Source: JTS-RE37 sp041744575 (GTDB lineage: Bacteria; Bacteroidota; Bacteroidia; Flavobacteriales; Flavobacteriaceae). Taken from it: a DNA stretch of 64,000 nucleotides. How positions within the stretch are numbered: the first letter of the stretch is position 1; each line of letters opens with the position of its first letter. The notes beneath the pieces are model-generated. The model searched no databases. It was not told the DNA's origin and saw only the letters and a program-made list of their open reading frames with translations. The position numbers and the translations under genes were made by a program. The stretch is from contig JBGTKP010000020.1 in assembly GCA_041744575.1 (NCBI GenBank), positions 1 through 64,000 of the forward strand. Reading direction: 5' to 3'. Of this stretch, positions 15,066-24,364 are shown piece after piece.

Positions 15066-16727
15066 CTAGTTTACTTTTTTACCTCTTATGGTCTTATTTT
15101 TCGTTTTGGATTTGGAACCTACCCTTGACATGGCACATCGGAATCCAATATAGTCAGTCGCCATGTATTGAGGGAGGTATCTCCGCTGGGCAGGATCGAG
15201 CCAGTAGGCCCTGTCCCTCCATGATCCGCCTTTGAACACCCTTACTTCATCATTGATAAGTGTGGTCCGGTTATTTGAGGTGTCGTACTCGCGAACAAGA
15301 TTCCCTGTGGAATCCACCTCAACTTTGTGACTGGGGGAGTTGTACATTTTTGGAGTATCTTCCTCCTCATCACTGAACTTGTCAAAAAATCTTGAAGATC
15401 CCGGATCTCCGTCCCTGTAGCCTCTGTTGTCAGAGTTGGAAAAGTTGGTTCTGAGGTAAGTTTCCTTTTCATCAACAGGAACCATTTTTATTTCCCCGGG
15501 CAGATTGACGGCCACAATTTTTCCATTAGGCAGGGTATCATAGGAGATACTGTCTCTGAGGATGGTCACTTTTCCATCTTCACCAATGGCTGTCTTCATG
15601 TAAATATTGCCCCTGTAATAATTGAAATCACTTATTTCGTCATCCACTATGGGTCTGTAAACGTCCGCAACCCATTCGGCTACGTTGCCGGCCATGTCAT
15701 ATAAACCAAGGTCATTGGATTTATAGGATTTTACCTCAGCAGTAATATCGGCACCATCATCAGACCAACCGGCTATGCCGCCGTAGTCTCCTTTGCCCTG
15801 CTTGAAATTGGCCAATTGATCGCCCCGGCCAACGCGTTGGCCGCTTCGGGTGTACTCCCCTTCCCAGGGATATTTTTTCCTGCCCCGGTAATTGTTGTAT
15901 TCCCTGGAACCCTGTAGCGCTGCCGCTGCATATTCCCATTCTGTCTCTGTAGGCAGTCGGTACTCAGGCATAATGACGCCACTGCTTCTCTTGGCAAAAG
16001 CAGAAACGGAATCTTTTTTCATTTTACCCTGCAGGGAATCAATCTGACCCCCGTATACCGATTCCGGACGATTCAGGTAGGCTTCCGTGCTGAAAGTTCC
16101 CTCAATCTCCCCATTGGCCGCCTGGTATTTTGCATCTTTAGCAAGATAGCCTTCCCTTTCGAGCATGGCCTCGTTCACCCGGTCCGTACGCCATTCGGCA
16201 AACTGAACGGCCTGAACCCAGTTGACTCCTACGACCGGATATTCTGCATAGGCCGGATGGCGCAGGTAATTGTTGGTCATCGTTTCATTATATCCCAGCC
16301 TGTTTCGCCATACCAGGGTATCCGGCAATGCACCGGTATAAATATTTACGTATTTTGGATTTTCCGGAGGATAGACGCCTTTAAGGTAGTCAAGGTACTC
16401 CAGGTACATCACATTGGTAACCTCCGTCTCATCCATGTAAAAGGACTGGACGTGCTGAGAGGTAGGGGTATTGTTCCATTCGTGCATTACGTCATCCTGG
16501 ACCTTTCCTTTTGTGAAGGTCCCCCCTTCGATAAATACAAGCCCCGGAGCGGTTTCCTGCTCCTTGAAGTCTGAATTGTACTGAAAGCCACCTTCTTTGG
16601 CATTTATCTTCCAGCCGGTAGCCCTCGAAACATCTTTGGATGTAGAGGATTTTTTACAGTTCGATACTGTAAAAGTTCCTGTAACCACCGCACAAGAGAG
16701 GACAACTTTGATCAATTGTTTTTTCAT
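15066..16727 (-). CDS. gldJ: Gliding motility lipoprotein GldJ
   Basis: GldJ is a lipoprotein needed for gliding and for type IX secretion; it stabilises GldK and associates with the secretion core. The 553-residue protein begins with a lipoprotein signal ending VSNCKKS (Cys24); the Asn before the cysteine is less common than Gly, Ala or Ser. The body is a formylglycine-generating-enzyme-like (FGE-sulfatase) fold: APGLVFIEGGTFTKG, SFYMDETEVTN, YPVVGVNWVQAVQFAEWRT, PTETEWEYAA, LYDMAGNVAEWV, and RVFKGGSWRD with IGFRCAMS at the end. The length and motifs match GldJ rather than GldK. It is transcribed away from porV; porU, usual in this position, is not found. Confidence 0.93.
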   Translation of the reverse strand: MKKQLIKVVLSCAVVTGTFTVSNCKKSSTSKDVSRATGWKINAKEGGFQYNSDFKEQETAPGLVFIEGGTFTKGKVQDDVMHEWNNTPTSQHVQSFYMDETEVTNVMYLEYLDYLKGVYPPENPKYVNIYTGALPDTLVWRNRLGYNETMTNNYLRHPAYAEYPVVGVNWVQAVQFAEWRTDRVNEAMLEREGYLAKDAKYQAANGEIEGTFSTEAYLNRPESVYGGQIDSLQGKMKKDSVSAFAKRSSGVIMPEYRLPTETEWEYAAAALQGSREYNNYRGRKKYPWEGEYTRSGQRVGRGDQLANFKQGKGDYGGIAGWSDDGADITAEVKSYKSNDLGLYDMAGNVAEWVADVYRPIVDDEISDFNYYRGNIYMKTAIGEDGKVTILRDSISYDTLPNGKIVAVNLPGEIKMVPVDEKETYLRTNFSNSDNRGYRDGDPGSSRFFDKFSDEEEDTPKMYNSPSHKVEVDSTGNLVREYDTSNNRTTLINDEVRVFKGGSWRDRAYWLDPAQRRYLPQYMATDYIGFRCAMSRVGSKSKTKNKTIRGKKVN

Positions 16728-17181
16728 CTGTATTTAGGACTTAAGTTCAAAAACACTTCCCGGTTTCAATGGACGTGTCTTTGTATTTCAATTAGTATAT
16801 ACGTCGCTTTCGGCTTATAAAACGGTCTTTTGCCTTTTATATTTCATTGCCATAAAAAAAATTCAGCCGGCTTTGACCGGTTGTGAATTATCGGAACTTA
16901 CTATATTTCATAACGGCTCCCACGCCAATATAGTATGAAGCGAGGGGAATCTTTTACCCCTGTATCAAAACAGGTCCTGAGACCGCCTTGTAAATGTCTG
17001 CTTTATAAAGGGATTTTAGACAGGATAATGCCTGAAATACGGACTTTAAGGTTCCACATAATCCAAAATAATCCGTTAAAGCGTATAAGATTCATCCAAA
17101 TTGGCCGTTTACATGTAATACGACTAATTTAATTTGAGTAATTGATTATAAATTTGGATTTTTGCGCCAATTGAATGTCAT
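16728..17181. other. Divergent intergenic region between gldJ and porV; no porU
   Basis: About 450 bases with no coding frame of any resemblance to PorU, a sortase of roughly 1100-1300 residues that usually lies between these two genes. The stretch must hold the promoters of gldJ (minus) and porV (plus). TAAATTTG near 17148 resembles the -7 box TAnnTTTG, but no TTG sits at the right distance. An imperfect dyad, TTCAGCCGG...CCGGTTGTGAA, is at 16862-16887. Confidence 0.6.
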
Positions 17182-18336
17182 ATGAAAAAAATGAAAAACT
17201 TAGCCCTCATTGTAATACTTGTAATAGGAGCCAAGGCAATTGCTCAGGAGGACAGGGTCATCACTACGGCCGTCCCTTTCCTTACCATAGCGGCGGATGC
17301 CAGAGCTGCAGGGATGGGGGATATGGGGGTCGCCACTTCTGTTGACGCCTTTTCTCAACAGTGGAACCCTGCGAAATTCGCTTTTGCGGAGCGCAAAATG
17401 GGGATCAGTCTCAGCTATACCCCTTACCTTGAAAGTATCATAACGGATATTGCCTTGCTAAACGGTAATTTTTACAACAAGATCAATGACCGAAGCGCCT
17501 TCGCGTTTAGTTTGCGGTATTTTACCCTTGGCGAAATAGAGTTGCGACAATTTGCCAATGATCCTGGTACCATTGCCAAGCCTAATGAACTTGCGGTGGA
17601 CGGATCCTATTCGCTGAAACTCAGCGATCAGTTTTCCATGGCGGTCGCCGGGCGTTTTATCAGTTCAAACCTTAGATTACCTCAGGATGAAAATGTGGAC
17701 TCCCAGGCTGCCAACTCATTTGCGGTGGATGTAGCCGGATTTTACCGTTCGCGGGAAATTGCCTATCAAAATTTTGACGGCCGCTGGAGGGCCGGATTCA
17801 ACCTGTCAAATCTTGGGGGGAAAATCAAATACGATGAAGGAGGACAGGAAAATTTTATCCCTACCAACCTGAAGCTGGGAGGAGGATTCGATTTTATCCT
17901 GGATCAGGACAATGTGATCGGTGTGACCACCGAAGTGAACAAACTTCTCGTTCCTACGCCTAAGGACTTTGATGGTGACGGGGACGTAGACGCTGCCGAC
18001 AACACGGAATATCAGAAAATCACCTTTTTCAATGGGCTTTTTAATTCCTTTGGTGATGCGCCTGATGGCTTTAGTGAGGAACTTAAGGAATTTACATGGT
18101 CCCTCGGGGCAGAATATGTATATCAGGACGCTTTTATGATCCGCACCGGATATTTCAACGAAAGCGAGGATAAAGGTTCCAGGAAGTTCTTTACGCTTGG
18201 GGCAGGCTTTAAATTCAGATCCGCCCAGGTCGATCTTTCCTACCTTTTCTCAACCTCCCAGGTGAGGAATCCGCTTGAAAACACCCTGCGGTTCTCCCTC
18301 ACATTTAATCTGGGACAGGAATATTTTAACGACTGA
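17182..18336 (+). CDS. porV: Type IX secretion outer-membrane protein PorV
   Basis: PorV (LptO) is an outer-membrane beta-barrel that shuttles T9SS cargo from the SprA translocon to the PorU sortase. The 384-residue protein has a signal peptide (MKKMKNLALIVILVIGAKAIAQ), then the diagnostic N-terminal barrel sequence ITTAVPFLTIAADARAAGMG and VATSVDAFSQQWNPAKFAF. Repeated amphipathic strands end in LRFSLTFNLGQEYF, a typical barrel terminus. The insert FDGDGDVDAADNTEYQ looks like a calcium-binding loop. It is followed by a terminator, so it is probably monocistronic here. Confidence 0.93.
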   Translation: MKKMKNLALIVILVIGAKAIAQEDRVITTAVPFLTIAADARAAGMGDMGVATSVDAFSQQWNPAKFAFAERKMGISLSYTPYLESIITDIALLNGNFYNKINDRSAFAFSLRYFTLGEIELRQFANDPGTIAKPNELAVDGSYSLKLSDQFSMAVAGRFISSNLRLPQDENVDSQAANSFAVDVAGFYRSREIAYQNFDGRWRAGFNLSNLGGKIKYDEGGQENFIPTNLKLGGGFDFILDQDNVIGVTTEVNKLLVPTPKDFDGDGDVDAADNTEYQKITFFNGLFNSFGDAPDGFSEELKEFTWSLGAEYVYQDAFMIRTGYFNESEDKGSRKFFTLGAGFKFRSAQVDLSYLFSTSQVRNPLENTLRFSLTFNLGQEYFND

Positions 18337-18361
18337 TCATTTACCGGTATATTTTGAACTG

Positions 18362-18392
18362 AAAACCTGCTGCATCGCAGGTTTTCTTATTT
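18362..18392 (+). terminator. Terminator downstream of porV
   Basis: AAAACCTGC (18362-18370) and GCAGGTTTT (18377-18385) form a perfect 9-bp stem with loop TGCATC, followed by CTTATTTTT. Confidence 0.88.
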
Positions 18393-18419
18393 TTGGACAA
18401 TGTCCCATGTTCAGTTCAT

Positions 18420-18902
18420 ATGAAGCAGCGTAATATTTCCTTCAGCCTCATGATATATGACTCCTCCGAAGAACTTCCGGAGTCTGACTTTATCCTTCTG
18501 ACAAGGGCCGTCCAGGCAAGGGAACAGGCCTATGCCCCCTATTCCGGCTTTAAGGTCGGAGCGGCGGTACTGTTGGAGAATAACGACATCGTAATCGGAA
18601 ATAATCAGGAAAACGCCAGTTATCCCTCAGGCCTTTGTGCGGAAAGGGTGGCTGTATTCCAGGCGGGGGCACTCTATCCCGGAATCCCAATAAAGGCGGT
18701 GGCGATTAGCGCGTCTTCCCTAACACACGAAGTGCGACGGCCGGCAGCCCCATGTGGCAACTGCCGTCAGGCGATGTATGAATATGAGCAACGCTACCAA
18801 TTACCTGTCAGGGTCATAATGTCGGGCGCTACGGGGGAGGTTTATATCTGTACCTCTATCGCTGATATGCTTCCCCTGGGCTTTGATAAATCCTTCCTTT
18901 AG
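18420..18902 (+). CDS. cdd: Cytidine deaminase
   Basis: The enzyme deaminates cytidine and deoxycytidine to uridine forms in pyrimidine salvage. The 160-residue product carries the zinc-site motifs of the homotetrameric class: NASYPSGLCAERVAVF (the CAE zinc ligand and catalytic Glu) and APCGNCRQ (two zinc cysteines). YAPYSGFKVGAAVLL is the usual substrate-binding segment. The ATG at 18420 is preferred over an upstream TTG at 18393, which would add nine residues without family resemblance. It lies just after the porV terminator, a flavobacterial gene order I recognise. Confidence 0.92.
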   Translation: MKQRNISFSLMIYDSSEELPESDFILLTRAVQAREQAYAPYSGFKVGAAVLLENNDIVIGNNQENASYPSGLCAERVAVFQAGALYPGIPIKAVAISASSLTHEVRRPAAPCGNCRQAMYEYEQRYQLPVRVIMSGATGEVYICTSIADMLPLGFDKSFL

Positions 18903-19067
18903 AACCCGCTCTTTCCCCGATATCAGGGACTTCCGTGCCCTCGATAAGGAATTAAATCAAATCTTTTTCACTATTGATTTAATGTGTATTTTTGTTTTTC
19001 TTCCTTACCGCAAGCGCCTGTGGCGTCAGAAGGTCGGCAGGGGAGAGATCTAAAATTGATCGTTTTC

Positions 19068-20066
19068 ATGGAAAAGATTACCAAGGAAGTCTACCTTAAG
19101 TGGTATGAGGATATGTTGTTCTGGAGGAAGTTCGAAGACAAACTTGCTGCAGTTTATATTCAACAGAAAGTGCGCGGATTCTTACATCTATACAACGGGC
19201 AGGAAGCCGTATTGGCCGGTGCCCTCCATGCGATGGACCTGACCAAGGACAGGATGATCACGGCCTATAGGAATCATGTGCAGCCCATCGGTATGGGTGT
19301 TGATCCTAAAAAAGTAATGGCGGAACTCTATGGTAAAGTTACCGGAACCTCCAAGGGAATGGGCGGCTCCATGCATATTTTTTCGAAGGAACACCGGTTT
19401 TACGGAGGCCACGGTATTGTCGGGGGGCAGATCCCCCTGGGTGCCGGACTCGCATTTGCCGACAAATACTTCAAACGGGATTCGGTGACCTTATGTTATA
19501 TGGGCGATGGGGCAGTTCGCCAGGGATCCCTTCATGAAAGCTTTAATCTGGCCATGTTGTGGCAATTACCTGTGGTTTTCGTGTGCGAGAATAATGGTTA
19601 TGCCATGGGCACTTCGGTGGCACGCACCTCAAGATCCACAGAAATATGGAAACTTGGACTGGGATATGAGATGCCCTGCGGCCCTGTTGATGGGATGGAT
19701 CCGGTTACTGTAGCTGAGGAAATGTACAAGGCTATTGAGCGGGCACGAAGCGGTGGAGGCCCCTCCTTTCTTGAAATGAAAACGTACCGCTACCGCGGCC
19801 ACTCGATGTCGGACGCCCAGCATTACAGGACAAAAGAGGAAGTGGAAGAGTATAAGAAAATTGATCCTATCAGCCAGGTGCTGGAAATTATTCGGGAAAA
19901 GAAATATGCTACGGATGATGAGATCAAAGCAATTGATAAAATGGTGAAGGATAAAGTGAGCGAATGTGAAAAATTTGCTGAGGAGTCCGATTACCCACCA
20001 AAGGAACAATTGTACGATATGGTTTACGAACAGGAAGATTATCCTTTTTTACAACATAAATTATAG
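19068..20066 (+). CDS. pdhA: Pyruvate dehydrogenase E1 component, alpha subunit
   Basis: The alpha subunit binds thiamine diphosphate with the beta subunit and decarboxylates pyruvate. The 332-residue protein shows FLHLYNGQEAV, MITAYRNHVQPIGMG, GKGMGGSMHIF-type sequence (SKGMGGSMHIF), GHGIVGGQIPLGAGLA, the ThDP motif MGDGAVRQGSLHESFN...NNGYAMGT, and the phosphorylation-loop equivalent YRYRGHSMSDAQHYRT. The ATG at 19068 begins the canonical N-terminus. It is 4 bases upstream of pdhC. The beta-subunit gene is not in this window and must be elsewhere. Confidence 0.95.
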   Translation: MEKITKEVYLKWYEDMLFWRKFEDKLAAVYIQQKVRGFLHLYNGQEAVLAGALHAMDLTKDRMITAYRNHVQPIGMGVDPKKVMAELYGKVTGTSKGMGGSMHIFSKEHRFYGGHGIVGGQIPLGAGLAFADKYFKRDSVTLCYMGDGAVRQGSLHESFNLAMLWQLPVVFVCENNGYAMGTSVARTSRSTEIWKLGLGYEMPCGPVDGMDPVTVAEEMYKAIERARSGGGPSFLEMKTYRYRGHSMSDAQHYRTKEEVEEYKKIDPISQVLEIIREKKYATDDEIKAIDKMVKDKVSECEKFAEESDYPPKEQLYDMVYEQEDYPFLQHKL

Positions 20067-20070
20067 GCAA

Positions 20071-21819
20071 ATGGCAGAAGTGATCAACATGCCCAGGCTA
20101 AGTGATACCATGGAGGAAGGTACCGTGGCAAAATGGCTGAAGAAAGTAGGGGATAAAATCGTAGAGGGAGATATCCTGGCAGAAATTGAAACGGATAAGG
20201 CCACCATGGAATTCGAATCCTTCCATGAGGGTACTCTGTTGCATATTGGTATCGAAGAAGGCGATGGAGCACCTGTGGATAGCCTGCTGGCCATCATCGG
20301 GGAAGAAGGGGAGGATATATCCGAGCTCGTAAATGGCAGCGCCAAAGGTCCGGATCCCAAGGAACCGGCTGACAAAGATAAGAATGATGATGGGGAGGCG
20401 TCAGAGAAGGAGGAAGCAAAAGAAGAGGTAAAGGAAAAAGCTGAGTCGGGAAAAAATAATAGTGCAGAAGAAAAGCCTGAACAGGATGATAAGAAAGAAA
20501 AGCCGGACGGGGATGCGAAATCGGCGGGCCAAGTGCCCGAAGGGGTAGAAATTATCAAAATGCCGCGATTGAGCGATACTATGGAAGAGGGAACCGTGGC
20601 CGCCTGGCTGAAGAAAGTCGGGGATAAGGTGGAAGAGGGAGACATCCTTGCCGAAATCGAAACCGATAAGGCGACCATGGAATTTGAATCTTTCTATGCC
20701 GGGACGCTGCTGCATATTGGTATAAAGGAAGGGGAATCCGCTCCCGTGGATGAAATTCTGGCGGTAATCGGACCTGAAGGCACGGACGTGAAAACGGTCC
20801 TGAATTCCAAAGCTTCTGGGCCTGAGAAGGCTCCATCCAAAAAAGAAACTGCCTCCCAGGAAAAGGAAAAAGAAAGCTCCGAATCGGAAAGTGCTTCAGG
20901 CGCCGGGAAGCCGGCCAGCAATGGACAACGGGTTTTTGCTTCGCCACTTGCGAAGAAAATGGCTGAGGATAAAGGTATCGAAATCGCAGACCTGAAAGGC
21001 TCGGGGGATAATGGACGGATCGTCAAGCGCGATGTTGAGAATTATAAACCCACCGAAAAACCCAGTGCAGCAGAGAGTACCGCTCAGCAGAAAACGGCAC
21101 CGGCGGGTGCGGTAGCAATGCCGGAAGTGGTAGGCGAAGAAAGCAGCGAAGAGGTTAAAAATTCGCAAATGCGCAAGGTTATCGCCAAACGCCTTGCCGA
21201 GTCCAAGTTCAGTGCACCTCATTACTATCTTACCATAGAAGTGAGTATGGATACTGCCCAGGCATCCCGGGAAAGTATTAATCAGATGCCCGATACCAAA
21301 GTTTCCTTCAATGATATGGTGGTCAAGGCGTGTGCCCTGGCGCTAAAAAAACATCCGCAGGTGAATACCACCTGGAATGGGGATACAACCCGCTATAATC
21401 ATCATGTACATATCGGGGTAGCTGTAGCCGTTGAAGAGGGGCTGGTGGTTCCCGTGTTGAAATTTACGGATCAGATGTCTCTTACAAGGATTGGAGCAGC
21501 GGTTAAGGACCTTGCAGGCCGGGCGCGGAATAAAAAATTGACCCCGGCAGAAATGGAAGGAAGCACTTTTACAGTATCCAATCTGGGAATGTTTGGCATT
21601 CTCGAGTTTACCTCGATAATTAATCAGCCAAATTCAGCGATTTTATCAGTAGGCGCCATTGTCGAGAAACCGGTGGTTAAGAACGGAGAGATTGTCATCG
21701 GAAATACCATGAAACTGACACTTGCCTGCGATCACAGGACCGTAGATGGTGCTACCGGAGCGCAATTTCTGCAAACTCTGAGAACCTACCTGGAACAACC
21801 AGTAACCATGCTTGCCTGA
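20071..21819 (+). CDS. pdhC: Dihydrolipoamide acetyltransferase (pyruvate dehydrogenase E2), two lipoyl domains
   Basis: E2 forms the core of the pyruvate dehydrogenase complex and transfers acetyl groups to CoA. The 582-residue protein has two nearly identical lipoyl domains 157 residues apart, each with INMPRLSDTMEEGTV or IKMPRLSDTMEEGTV and the lipoylated lysine in ETDKATMEF (Lys43 and Lys200). Charged Glu/Lys-rich and Ser/Glu-rich linkers follow each one. The E1/E3-binding domain is VFASPLAKKMAEDKGIEIAD, and the catalytic domain ends with the active-site DHRTVDGATGAQFL (His555). It ends at a strong terminator, closing the pdhA-pdhC unit. Confidence 0.95.
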   Translation: MAEVINMPRLSDTMEEGTVAKWLKKVGDKIVEGDILAEIETDKATMEFESFHEGTLLHIGIEEGDGAPVDSLLAIIGEEGEDISELVNGSAKGPDPKEPADKDKNDDGEASEKEEAKEEVKEKAESGKNNSAEEKPEQDDKKEKPDGDAKSAGQVPEGVEIIKMPRLSDTMEEGTVAAWLKKVGDKVEEGDILAEIETDKATMEFESFYAGTLLHIGIKEGESAPVDEILAVIGPEGTDVKTVLNSKASGPEKAPSKKETASQEKEKESSESESASGAGKPASNGQRVFASPLAKKMAEDKGIEIADLKGSGDNGRIVKRDVENYKPTEKPSAAESTAQQKTAPAGAVAMPEVVGEESSEEVKNSQMRKVIAKRLAESKFSAPHYYLTIEVSMDTAQASRESINQMPDTKVSFNDMVVKACALALKKHPQVNTTWNGDTTRYNHHVHIGVAVAVEEGLVVPVLKFTDQMSLTRIGAAVKDLAGRARNKKLTPAEMEGSTFTVSNLGMFGILEFTSIINQPNSAILSVGAIVEKPVVKNGEIVIGNTMKLTLACDHRTVDGATGAQFLQTLRTYLEQPVTMLA

Positions 21820-21864
21820 AGGAACTGAGCTGCGTTCAGAGATGGTATGCGTGACCTGGTGAAT

Positions 21865-21902
21865 AAGGTATCCCAACATAAAAGGATACCTTCTATTTTT
21901 TT
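21865..21902 (+). terminator. Terminator downstream of pdhC
   Basis: AAGGTATCC (21865-21873) and GGATACCTT (21884-21892) form a perfect 9-bp stem with a 10-base loop, followed by CTATTTTTTT. Confidence 0.9.
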
Positions 21903-21916
21903 AAGAAGCAATTGAA

Positions 21917-22963
21917 ATGAAAAGTGCACTTTATATCCTCCTATCGGTAATGGTTCTCGGATGTGGAGCTTCCGCCGGGACAATCACACAAAGGTCTGAC
22001 AATGTTTCAGGACCTGAAGGGGTGAAGGGGAGGATGATAATTCCTTCGGACAGTACCCTTGGGGAAGGCAAAATGCTGATGCCTCCGCCGGTACCGCTTT
22101 TCTCTGATGAGGTACGAATGAAAGGCATTGTAAATTTTCTAGCCTCCGATCAACTAAAAGGCAGGGATCCGGGAACGCCCGAAATGGAAAAAGCGATGGT
22201 CTTTCTGGAGAATATCTTCAGACAAAACCGGGTTAAGCCCTATTTTGAAACCTACCTGGATACGGTTCTCAACGTAGCCAAACCCGCTTATAATATTGTG
22301 GGGTTTATCGAAGGTACCGATAGACAGCTTAAGGACGAATACATCGTTATAGGAGCCCACTATGATCATATAGGTGTGCTGCTGGCTGTCAATGGAGATT
22401 CTATCGCCAATGGTGCCAATGACAATGCCTCAGGAACAGCCATAGTTTTGGAATTGCTTCGTTATTTCGGCAGTTCCCGTACAAATAAAAGGAGTTTGAT
22501 ATTTGCACTATTCAGTGCGGAGGAACAAGGTCTGCTGGGTTCCCGTCATCTGGCCACCAGATTAAAGGCCGATGGAATAGACCTCTATACCATGCTTAAC
22601 TTTGAGATGACCGGCGTGCCGATGACCGGAAAAGATTATCTGCTTTTTGTAACCGGATATGAAATGTCAAATCTGGCCCAGGTTTGTAATTCCTACGCGG
22701 GCAAAAACCTGATCGGGTTTTTACCATCCGCCCGTGAATTCAATTTGTTTCAGAGATCAGACAACTTTCCGTTCCATGAAGTTTTTAGGGTTCCTTCTCA
22801 GACCTTCTGCACCTTTGATTTTACCAATTACAAATATTACCATCAAGCTGCGGATGAAGCTTCAGAAATGGATTTCGATCACATGGCGAACGTGGTGAAC
22901 AACATCATCCCGGTGATTGAAGGAATTTCAAATTCTCCGAGCAGGGTAATAAGATACAACTAA
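21917..22963 (+). CDS. M28-family zinc peptidase, lipoprotein
   Basis: The protein (348 residues) is an M28 aminopeptidase-type enzyme exported as a lipoprotein (VMVLGCG, Cys16). The zinc and catalytic motifs are in order: VIGAHYDHIG (zinc His and catalytic Asp), GANDNASGTAIVLELL (bridging Asp), LFSAEEQGLLGSRHL (catalytic Glu and zinc Glu), and YHQAADE (last zinc His). A proline-rich linker of about 50 residues separates the lipid anchor from the catalytic domain. Its stop overlaps the start of the following SDR gene by one base (TAATG), implying translational coupling. Confidence 0.85.
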   Translation: MKSALYILLSVMVLGCGASAGTITQRSDNVSGPEGVKGRMIIPSDSTLGEGKMLMPPPVPLFSDEVRMKGIVNFLASDQLKGRDPGTPEMEKAMVFLENIFRQNRVKPYFETYLDTVLNVAKPAYNIVGFIEGTDRQLKDEYIVIGAHYDHIGVLLAVNGDSIANGANDNASGTAIVLELLRYFGSSRTNKRSLIFALFSAEEQGLLGSRHLATRLKADGIDLYTMLNFEMTGVPMTGKDYLLFVTGYEMSNLAQVCNSYAGKNLIGFLPSAREFNLFQRSDNFPFHEVFRVPSQTFCTFDFTNYKYYHQAADEASEMDFDHMANVVNNIIPVIEGISNSPSRVIRYN

Positions 22964-23643
22964 TGGCCCATATAATCATCACAGGCGCGAGCAGGGGTAT
23001 TGGATTTGAATTGGTGAAGTTATTTGTCCTGGCAGGACATAAGGTGCTGGCCATCTCCAGGAATACGGAACCGCTTGACCATTTAAAAGATCCGCTCATC
23101 ACCACTTTTGGCCTGGACCTGGCAGCAATGGAGGCTGAATCGGAATTGAGGGAATACCTGAAACGAAACAACAGAAAAATTGACATCCTCATAAATAATG
23201 CAGGCCATTTGTTGCGCAAGTCTTTTTTGGAGACAAGTGCCGAAGAATTCGAACGAACTTACAGAGTAAACGTCTTTGGTCTTGCCGGGGTAACGAGGGC
23301 CGTTATTCCTTTCATGCCTGCAGAAGGGCATGTGTTGAGTATCAGCTCCATGGGCGGGGTACAGGGGAGTGTCAAATTTCCCGGACTCAGTGCCTATAGT
23401 TCCAGCAAAGCTGCTGTGATCAACCTTACGGAGCTCTGGGCCGAAGAGTTTAAGGATACAGGCCCTGTTTTTAATGTTCTGGCGCTTGGTGCGGTCGAAA
23501 CGGAAATGCTTACTGCGGCTTTCCCGGGGTTCAGGGCACCCGTAACGGCAGGTAAAATGGCTGCTTATATTATGGATTTTGCTCTTAATGGCAACGCCTA
23601 CTACAATGGCAAATTGCTTCAGGTATCCAACAGCACCCCTTAG
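22963..23643 (+). CDS. Short-chain dehydrogenase/reductase
   Basis: The 226-residue protein is a classical-type SDR with NAD(P) binding: MAHIIITGASRGIGFELVK (TGxxxGIG), NNAGH, the catalytic serine in LSISSMGG, and an intact YxxxK (AYSSSKAAV). It is somewhat short for the family. The start codon overlaps the M28 peptidase stop by one base. The substrate cannot be inferred. Confidence 0.85.
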   Translation: MAHIIITGASRGIGFELVKLFVLAGHKVLAISRNTEPLDHLKDPLITTFGLDLAAMEAESELREYLKRNNRKIDILINNAGHLLRKSFLETSAEEFERTYRVNVFGLAGVTRAVIPFMPAEGHVLSISSMGGVQGSVKFPGLSAYSSSKAAVINLTELWAEEFKDTGPVFNVLALGAVETEMLTAAFPGFRAPVTAGKMAAYIMDFALNGNAYYNGKLLQVSNSTP

Positions 23644-23755
23644 CTGAGACCTCCCGGGGCGGACGTTAGAAAGTTTAAGGATTACAAGTGGCTTGATTGT
23701 TAGGGAAATATGTCTGTGTAATGGTAGCTCAAATGGAAACCCTATTTTTGTGTCA

Positions 23756-24364
23756 ATGAATACGATTCTTCAAAAATATGTTCCTGAAAGAGCGGTGACA
23801 CCTTGTTATAACCTTATTGAAAAGTATGAGGTTCATCTTAAAGTTGTGAATGAGCGGGTTTCACGACACGGAGACTACCGGCAAATGCATGACGGAGGGC
23901 ATCAGATCACCGTCAATGCTTCTGGCAACAAATACCAGTTCCTGATTACACTGATCCATGAAATTGCCCATCTGGTTGCCTTTGAAACCTATGGAAAACG
24001 AATCAAGCCTCACGGCAGGGAATGGAAGCATATGTTTCAGCATATGATGCTGCCCTACCTGCGTCCTGATATTTTCCCGGCCGATTTGCTCCGCCCCCTG
24101 GCCAGTCATTTCAAGAATCCCCGTGCCAGCAGTTGTACGGATGCCCATTTGTCCATGGCGTTGAAAAGATATGATCCGTCGGACGATAAAACCTATATTT
24201 TCGAATTGCCTGCAGGAACTATTTTCCGGATATATAACGGTAAGGTATTCAGGCGGGGAAAAAAGAAGGTGAAGCGATATGAATGTGTCGAGGTAAAGAC
24301 CGGCAGGATGTACCTCTTTCAACCGAATGCAGAAGTAGAATTACTAAGTAATACAATACAATGA
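23756..24364 (+). CDS. SprT-like zinc metalloprotease-fold protein
   Basis: The 202-residue product has the HExxH zinc motif HEIAHLVAFE (His68-Glu69, His72) and a third ligand candidate in KPHGREWKHMF (His86), an arrangement typical of the SprT-like family. A basic C-terminal region (FRRGKKKVKRYECVEV) resembles the small zinc-ribbon-like end of SprT proteins but has only one cysteine pair position left. The ATG at 23756 is preferred; the open frame upstream to 23693 shows no conserved sequence. Its stop overlaps the next gene by four bases (ATGA). Confidence 0.82.
   Translation: MNTILQKYVPERAVTPCYNLIEKYEVHLKVVNERVSRHGDYRQMHDGGHQITVNASGNKYQFLITLIHEIAHLVAFETYGKRIKPHGREWKHMFQHMMLPYLRPDIFPADLLRPLASHFKNPRASSCTDAHLSMALKRYDPSDDKTYIFELPAGTIFRIYNGKVFRRGKKKVKRYECVEVKTGRMYLFQPNAEVELLSNTIQ

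Noticed and set aside
20061..20678. Long minus-strand open frame of 205 codons
   Set aside because: It is opposite the two lipoyl domains of pdhC; its Ser/Pro-rich repeats mirror the charged codons of the real gene.
23693..23755. N-terminal extension of the SprT-like protein
   Set aside because: The 21 upstream codons show no conserved sequence, and the ATG at 23756 begins the family-like N-terminus.
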